NCBI GenBank assembly: GCA_964633825.1 | Contig: CAZWHE010000014.1 | Coordinates: 1-42,462 of the forward strand | From: CAZWHE01 sp964633825 | Lineage (GTDB): Bacteria; Planctomycetota; B15-G4; CAYZWU01 | Direction of reading: 5' to 3' | Length of the DNA: 42,462 nt | Shown here: piece after piece, positions 37,571 through 42,462 of the stretch | Position numbering within the stretch: the first letter of the stretch is position 1 | How the letters are laid out: every line of letters begins with the position of its first letter | The notes under the pieces: generated by a model | The model's input: the letters and a program-made list of their open reading frames with translations, nothing else | Databases searched by the model: none | What the model was told of the DNA's origin: nothing | Made by a program: the position numbers and the translations under genes

Positions 37571-37842
37571 GTGGTCCGATTCGTAATTACGGTGATGTTT
37601 GCCGGAGCGGATTTGGCACTATCTTGTTCCCTGGCTTGCCAGGGAACAAGACGGAATCGTATTAACGGAGAAATACGATGACGACGAGCGACACTGGATT
37701 CGGACCAAATGCGCCCGGCCCTTCGGGAAGCTTGATTTGCCAACCCTCTCTTCGTTGCAACTCCTCCGAATATCTATCTAATATGCGTCGTCGTTGCGCC
37801 TTGACATCGACGGCAAATCAAGCTTCAAACGTTACCGTATTT
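37571..37842. repeat. Cluster of nested inverted repeats before the GspG-like gene
   Basis: Several perfect inverted repeats lie in this 272-bp spacer. TCTTGTTCCCTGGC/GCCAGGGAACAAGA at 37622-37651 (14 bp, 2-base centre). ATCGTATT/AATACGAT at 37656-37679. TGGTCCGA (37572-37579) pairs with TCGGACCA (37700-37707). GAAGCTTGATTTGCC (37727-37741) pairs with GGCAAATCAAGCTTC (37812-37826), 15 bp. Inside the last lies the palindrome GTTGCAAC (37754-37761). An ORF runs through part of this region in the GspG frame, but nothing in it resembles a protein. It may be a mobile hairpin element, or a leader controlling pseudopilin expression. Confidence 0.7.
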
Positions 37843-38493
37843 ATGAAGAGGATCACTCGGGAAGACGCCATGGGCAACAGTGCGGGATTCAGCCTCATAG
37901 AAATCCTTGTGGTCATTACCATCATCGGGCTGTTGATCGCCATCTCCGCAGGGACTTACAGTTCATTCGTCACACGCGGTGAGATCGCGAAGACACGGAA
38001 CCTCTTGGAAAATCTGAAGGTTTATGCCGAAGAGTACAATAACATCATGGGATCTTTTCCCCCGAGCACGCTCAGCCAGCTCGGGGTCTCCACGACAGGA
38101 GATACCGCCAACGAAGGGATCGAGGCTTTTGTTCTCGCGCTTTACCGGAAAGGATATTCGGGGCCGCGGCCCGATTCGGCATCGGAGCTCGTCAACACGG
38201 ACGACGACGAAGCCAACAAGAATGTGAGCGACTTCGGAACGCGGGTCCTTCTCGAATTCCAGGATGCATGGGGTAATCCCATCGTCTACTTCAACAGCCG
38301 GGATTATGGAAAACCGTTTCCCTACTTTCTCGAGAATCCCGAGGTCGATCGCGAGACCGTGGAGATACGTGCTCTCAAGAACCCGGTAACCGGGACTTAT
38401 TTCAACTTTGACAGCTACCAGATCGTTTCCATCGGTCCCGACGGCGTCTTCGACACGGAAGACGATATCTGCAACTTCACCCGCCAGGAATGA
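37843..38493 (+). CDS. gspG: GspG-like major pseudopilin
   Basis: About 216 aa. The short leader MKRITREDAMGNSAG is followed by the prepilin peptidase site G|FSLIE and the hydrophobic helix ILVVITIIGLLIAISAG, so the mature protein begins with N-methylated Phe and Glu5. The rest contains the GspG pattern of alternating helix and loop with DAWGNPIVYFNSRDYG and SIGPDGVFDTEDDI, the calcium-binding loop seen in GspG and type II secretion major pseudopilins. I chose ATG 37843 because a start further upstream would add about 55 residues before the leader. No good ribosome site precedes it. It overlaps the next gene by 4 bp. Confidence 0.88.
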   Translation: MKRITREDAMGNSAGFSLIEILVVITIIGLLIAISAGTYSSFVTRGEIAKTRNLLENLKVYAEEYNNIMGSFPPSTLSQLGVSTTGDTANEGIEAFVLALYRKGYSGPRPDSASELVNTDDDEANKNVSDFGTRVLLEFQDAWGNPIVYFNSRDYGKPFPYFLENPEVDRETVEIRALKNPVTGTYFNFDSYQIVSIGPDGVFDTEDDICNFTRQE

Positions 38494-39771
38494 TGAAGAA
38501 GAGATTTAAAACCGATTCAAGCCGGCGGCGCTGCCGCGAAGCCGAAGGTTTCGGCCGCGAGGCCGGCGGTTTCGGCCGCGAGGCCGGCGGTTTCGGCCGC
38601 GAGGCCGGCGGTTTCGGCCGCGNNNNNNNNNNNNNNNNNNNNNNNNNNNNNNNNNNNNNNNNNNNNNNNNNNNNNNNNNNNNNNNNNNNNNNNNNNNNNN
38701 NNNNNNNNNNNNNNNNNNNNNNAGGCCGGCGGTTTCGGCTACCCGGCCGGAGGAACCGGCCGGGTAGCTAACGGCTTCACCTTGCTCGAGGTGATGGTCG
38801 TTCTTCTCCTGATCTCCATCCTGATGGGTATCGGTGTGGGAGCATTCAACAAAGTCGGCGGCGGGCCTGAACTGGCGAAAAGCCGGATCAAGGACGTTGT
38901 CGGCACTACACGGCTTCATGCGATACGAGAGAGGGCTTCGGCCGTTGTGCTCGTGGAGCCCGAGCAGAATCTCGTAACCGGAATCGGCTGGAGAAACGTG
39001 GGATGCTGGCACTTCGAGGAAAAATCGGAAAATGAATCCTCGGGCTTTCCGGTCGGAGCAGGGATAAGCGGCGCTCTCGTAACCCGGGGAGGCGTGATCG
39101 GAAACTGTCTCTCCATGGCGGGCGGAAGAGCGCCGGTCGCAACCATACCGGCCCAGCCCTCCCTGAGCCCCGTGTCGGGCGTGTCGGTCGAGCTCTTCGT
39201 CTTTCTCAAAACGCCGGGTGAGCGGAATTTGGTCAAAAAGGGCGAGTTCTTCTACCTGAAAATCGACGATGAGGGACGGCCATATTGCGGCATCAAGGTG
39301 AAGCGGGGTTTCGATAAACAAGCGGGCGGAGGGGAAGTTTTCCAGCTCGGCAGCGATGAAACGACACTCCCCCTGGGGAAATGGGCGAAGGTCTCCATGC
39401 ATTTCAACGGCTATATGCTCACCCTTTCCGTGGACGGGATCATACTGGCCAGGGAGTACTTTACCGGCGGGGCGCGCCTCCTCACCGACCAGGTGACGTC
39501 GATCGATATCGGAGGCGAGATGACCGAGACCGAAGGGGACACTGAATCCCGCTGGCTCGTCGATGAGCTTCGCATCGGCGCCGCTGTCCCGGGGGACATC
39601 ATCCCGCTTCCCGATGTTGTCAGCCTCGCCGGGAAAAGGCGGACTATCCATTTCGACAGGGACGGCCGCCTCGACCGCAACTGCCACACCGCGCCGGTGA
39701 CGATCTCTTTTGTGCACGGTGAATCACGCCGAATCGAGATGACGATCGGGCTATTCGGGGAGATCAGGTAA
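38490..39771 (+). CDS. LamG-domain pseudopilin with a repeat-expanded leader, interrupted by an assembly gap
   Basis: The leader starts MMKKRFKTDSSRRRC and runs into (REAGGFG)n encoded by 21-bp repeats. After the 100-N gap the sequence resumes EAGGFGYPAGGTGRVANG, then the prepilin site G|FTLLE and helix VMVVLLLISILMGIGVGAF. The mature part carries a LamG/concanavalin-type beta-sandwich (VSVELFVFLKTPGERNL, YMLTLSVDGIILAREYF). The gap is a fixed 100 N, so the written frame is off by one; with a true gap of any multiple of 21 bp the frame is continuous. A start at TTG 38782 would lie inside the pilin helix and is wrong. LamG minor pseudopilins are rare outside a few phyla. The next gene starts 3 bp on. 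Confidence 0.85.
38544..38738 (+). repeat. 21-bp GC-rich palindromic tandem repeat spanning the gap, in the pseudopilin leader
   Basis: Units start at 38544, 38565, 38586 and 38607, then the gap, then the tail of a further unit at 38723-38738. The core is TTCGGCCGCGAGGCC. A degenerate copy lies just before (38525-38543). Sequence on both sides of the N-run joins in phase, so the true array is longer by an unknown number of whole units. Confidence 0.95.
38623..38722. other. Assembly gap of 100 N
   Basis: Exactly 100 N is a conventional placeholder for a gap of unknown size. It falls within the tandem array, so repeat collapse is the likely cause. Confidence 0.97.
38738..38768 (+). repeat. Perfect 13-bp GC-rich hairpin at the end of the pseudopilin array
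   Basis: GCTACCCGGCCGG (38738-38750) and CCGGCCGGGTAGC (38756-38768) form a perfect stem around AGGAA. It joins the last repeat unit to the prepilin cleavage region and is translated as YPAGGTGRVA. It shares the CGGCCG core with the repeat family. Confidence 0.93.
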
Positions 39772-39774
39772 ATC

Positions 39775-42462
39775 ATGAGTGGCCGGAGAAGTGAAAAAGG
39801 CGTGGCGCTTATCATGGTGATCGTCGTTTTGCTGACCCTCATGGTGATCGCCACACCCTTTACTGTTTCCATGCGAAACCAAAGCCGCTCAGCCACGGAT
39901 CTCCTCAACCAAGAACGGGCCCGGCGTGACTGTGAGTTCCTCCGGAACTCCCTTCTCGAACGCCTCAAAAACACACATCCCGATCTCGACTATCTCACTC
40001 CTCTCGTCGATGATGAGAGCGAGTGGGAACTGGACGCATCCTCGATTCCCTTCGGCCTCGAAGGGACGGAGAACCTCAAGCCGATCTACAGCGCCCGAGC
40101 CGAAGATCTCCAGGGCCGTATCAACATGAACACGGCATCCATCTATCTGATCGCCAATCTTTTCGGGTGCCGGACAACCGTAACCGGCAAGCCGGAAGAG
40201 GGGGTAAGCATCGAAAAAAGCATGGCAACCCTCGAGGTGCTCGATGCCGGGCGCTTTCCTTCAGAGGGCCTGCTTTGGGTGGAGGGGGAGCCCATTCTCT
40301 ACAACAGCCGTACCGATGATGTCTTTCACGACTTGGTTCGCAATGTGGAGCTGGCCAATCTCGAGAACGGTATAGAATCGATCCATCAAGCCGGAACGGA
40401 TGTGCTCGATTTTCGTTCCTTCCTTCTCGCCACGTACTGTTACAAACGGCGGCCGGGGAATTTCGCCCTCTTCAACACGATCGAATCGATCCGTAATATC
40501 GCCGTTCACGGCGAAGAATCTCTGGAGAGAGCGGCTCTGGACGGAATCGAGGGATTGATCACGGTCCGGTCGGGACTTCCTTCAGGGCGGACCTTCGTTA
40601 ATCCTCAGAGGGTTTTGGCCGCCGAGTCGGACAACTCCCCGATCGGCGAGGCACATCTGCTCCTCGTGGAAAACGGCCGCTATATCGGTTCGGGCAGCAT
40701 TGTGAGGATCCGTATCGACGGCGGCCGGAAAGAGGACGATGTCCATTATTCTCTGGTCATCCGATCCACTCCTCACGGCGGTGGATCATGGACCGTGCTT
40801 CTTCAAGAGCCGCTTCCCTTCGAGCTTCCGTCGGACGGCGCCGTGATCGATGTGGCGGCGCGCCATCCCGTCAATGTGAATACGGCCGGTGCCGATGTCG
40901 TCAGGGCCTGTATCGAGGGGCTCGGGATCTCGAATTCCTTTTCCGCATGGAACTCTTCCATCGGCGCTGGGATTATCTCGGCAACAGAGGCCCGGGTTAT
41001 CGCCGAGCGGATCTGCGGGACGACTCATTCGGGGTGGCTCGAGCTCGATACCCTGCTGCAGGATCTCGTCGAAGAAGACAACGGAATTACCGAGTCCCAC
41101 CGCTGGGCGGTCATGATGAACGCGTTGAATTCGAATGACGCTCTCTTGAGAGGCGGAACCGCTCCCTTTACTTTCTCTTCGGGCGGTTACTTTTCCGTCG
41201 AGACGGCCGTCTCTCTCGACTACCGCCAATCGGGCCGAGAAGCCGCCAGGCAGTTCATGCGCGAAATCGTTCACCCTGCGCCGACCCATCCCGTGATGCA
41301 TCTCTTTCACACCCAGGCGGTCTTCGAAGAACAGCGCCGCCTGACCAGGGAAGGCCGGTGGTATGCAACGCTTCCCAGGAACCTGAACGTACCGAGCGGT
41401 CTTGATCAGCCGCCGTCTCTCCTCGACCCTGTCGTGGAACAAGGCCTCGTTCCTTCACATGAGGACGAGGGATGTGCTTTTCACCTGGCGCCCGAGCGCA
41501 CGGCCGGTGACCGGGCGATTCATTTCGATTATCAATCGGAGTACACAAAATCTGGGAATTCAACGGACGGGAACGGCTCGACGGGGGCCGCACCGGCGGT
41601 CTGTCCCGATCTCGCGGGCTATATTACAGGTGACGAAGTGATCCGGCTTTCCACTTTCGACTCCCCTGTTTCATTGCTTGACGGCCCTTTTGCCAGGGTC
41701 TGGCCCTTTTCGGTGGAGCTCTGGTACCGGTTCGACGAGCTGGGGGGCGAGCACTATATCTTCGACAGCGGCGCGTTCGAAGAATGCGACAGGATTTATC
41801 TCTTTCATGACGGGGAGGACCTCGTTTTCCGCGTGGCCGATGTTTCCGAGCCCGTCTCGGCGCTCGATCCCGACAGCCCCATCGAGCACGCCGAGATCCG
41901 CTATGGGTTCGGGGATCTTCCCCTCGAGGAGGGTGTTTTTTACCATATCACGTGCATGGCCAAGGGGACGAAGCCGTCAGACCTCGCCCTCTTCATCGAC
42001 GGCGTTCCCCGGGGGAAGAGATCGTTCCAAACGAGGCTGGCCGGCTCCCTCGAAGGCGCTCCACCGACGATCTATACGGGGTCCAAGCCCACGGTGCGGC
42101 CGCCCGTGACACGCGTTGAGGTGGAGGACGCCTCCATGTTTCCGAGGGAAGGAGTTCTGCGGATCGGAATGGAGCTTCTCGAGTATTCATCGCACGACGA
42201 CGACACGTTCTTCGTGGGTCCCGACTGGGGAGAGAGGTTCGGCGGAAGAGCGGTCCGGGACTCCTTTCCACAAAACCATCCCGCAACGGAGATCGTCGAG
42301 CTTTACGGGTACACGTCTCCCCTGAGAAGCGAGCTCATCCCCAACGGCGAGGTCGCCATGGGGGGGACGCTCGGCCGTTTCAAGATCGCAAAGGTCAATC
42401 CGGAAGAGGTCGACACGGTCTCCATCTATGCGACAACCAAGTGGGGGGATTATCCTCTGGGC
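39775..42462 (+). CDS. gspK: GspK-like pseudopilin with a LamG domain, 3' end beyond the window
   Basis: The frame is open for 896 codons with no stop to the window edge. The N-terminus MSGRRSEKG|VALIMVIVVLLTLMVIA has a prepilin-type cleavage site, a hydrophobic helix and no Glu5, as in GspK. Residues about 100-125 (SARAEDLQGRINMNTASIYL) and 365-380 (PVNVNTAGADVVRACIEG) are the two GspK signature regions, the second a helix-hairpin-helix. From about residue 640 a LamG-type beta-sandwich follows (FSVELWYRFDELGGEHYIF). GspK is normally about 300-330 aa; this one is at least 896, so it is a GspK core with large insertions and an added tip domain. The start has no strong ribosome site. Confidence 0.85.
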   Translation, partial: MSGRRSEKGVALIMVIVVLLTLMVIATPFTVSMRNQSRSATDLLNQERARRDCEFLRNSLLERLKNTHPDLDYLTPLVDDESEWELDASSIPFGLEGTENLKPIYSARAEDLQGRINMNTASIYLIANLFGCRTTVTGKPEEGVSIEKSMATLEVLDAGRFPSEGLLWVEGEPILYNSRTDDVFHDLVRNVELANLENGIESIHQAGTDVLDFRSFLLATYCYKRRPGNFALFNTIESIRNIAVHGEESLERAALDGIEGLITVRSGLPSGRTFVNPQRVLAAESDNSPIGEAHLLLVENGRYIGSGSIVRIRIDGGRKEDDVHYSLVIRSTPHGGGSWTVLLQEPLPFELPSDGAVIDVAARHPVNVNTAGADVVRACIEGLGISNSFSAWNSSIGAGIISATEARVIAERICGTTHSGWLELDTLLQDLVEEDNGITESHRWAVMMNALNSNDALLRGGTAPFTFSSGGYFSVETAVSLDYRQSGREAARQFMREIVHPAPTHPVMHLFHTQAVFEEQRRLTREGRWYATLPRNLNVPSGLDQPPSLLDPVVEQGLVPSHEDEGCAFHLAPERTAGDRAIHFDYQSEYTKSGNSTDGNGSTGAAPAVCPDLAGYITGDEVIRLSTFDSPVSLLDGPFARVWPFSVELWYRFDELGGEHYIFDSGAFEECDRIYLFHDGEDLVFRVADVSEPVSALDPDSPIEHAEIRYGFGDLPLEEGVFYHITCMAKGTKPSDLALFIDGVPRGKRSFQTRLAGSLEGAPPTIYTGSKPTVRPPVTRVEVEDASMFPREGVLRIGMELLEYSSHDDDTFFVGPDWGERFGGRAVRDSFPQNHPATEIVELYGYTSPLRSELIPNGEVAMGGTLGRFKIAKVNPEEVDTVSIYATTKWGDYPLG

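Noticed and set aside
37571..37842. Integron attC site
   Set aside because: The expected R' and R'' core sites (GTTRRRY, RYYYAAC) are not at the ends of the inverted repeats and there is no integrase nearby.
37678..37842. N-terminal extension of the GspG-like protein
   Set aside because: The extension lies within the inverted-repeat cluster, has no protein-like composition and would put over 50 residues in front of a normal prepilin leader.
38490..39771. Frameshifted or broken pseudopilin gene
   Set aside because: The apparent frame change comes from the 100-N placeholder, which is not a multiple of three; flanking repeats are in phase.

Overview
The window looks like a scaffold from a GC-rich, uncultured Gram-negative-type bacterium, probably a metagenome-assembled genome because a run of exactly 100 N sits inside a tandem repeat. 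It encodes a meso-DAP peptidoglycan pathway, a B12-dependent (class II) ribonucleotide reductase, part of the selenocysteine machinery, a Gld-type ABC exporter and a type IV pilus/type II secretion-like locus with LamG-tailed pseudopilins. I cannot place the phylum from sequence alone.

Region 1 (1-11243, + strand) is a division and cell wall (dcw) cluster: ftsI (5' end missing), murE, murF, mraY, ftsW, a membrane-anchored double-LysM protein, murG, murC, murB. Most junctions overlap by a few bases, which suggests one translationally coupled operon. murD is not at its usual place between mraY and ftsW, and murB is not followed by ftsQ, ftsA or ftsZ. Region 2 (11244-18333) holds nrdJ behind two NrdR-like boxes spaced 31 bp apart, recJ converging on it, selA with no N-terminal tRNA-binding domain, a family 2 glycosyltransferase and selC (tRNA-Sec, anticodon UCA). 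Region 3 (18334-25940, - strand) starts with about 600 bp of AT-richer non-coding DNA. It then holds a run transcribed leftwards: a YlbF-like gene, an ABC ATPase, a GldF-GldG fusion, a DUF4340 protein and a sulfatase-superfamily hydrolase. Region 4 (26224-42462, + strand) encodes a large glycine-rich probable lipoprotein and then an envelope-machine locus: an FHA membrane protein, a PilM-PilN fusion, a PilO-like protein, a membrane TPR protein, a GspG-like major pseudopilin, a LamG pseudopilin, and a GspK-like LamG pseudopilin that runs off the window.

The most unusual signal is a family of 21-bp GC-rich palindromic tandem repeats (core TTCGGCCGCGAGGCC). It occurs in frame inside three unrelated genes on one strand: murF just after the P-loop, murB inside the FAD domain, and the leader region of the LamG pseudopilin, where the assembly broke. 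Each unit can fold as a 5-bp CGGCC/GGCCG hairpin with a 4-nt loop. The murB copies change the loop but keep the stem, and murF reads the core in a different frame from the other two. A 48-C homopolymer inside the PilM-PilN gene is a second, separate simple-sequence feature that could change its reading frame.
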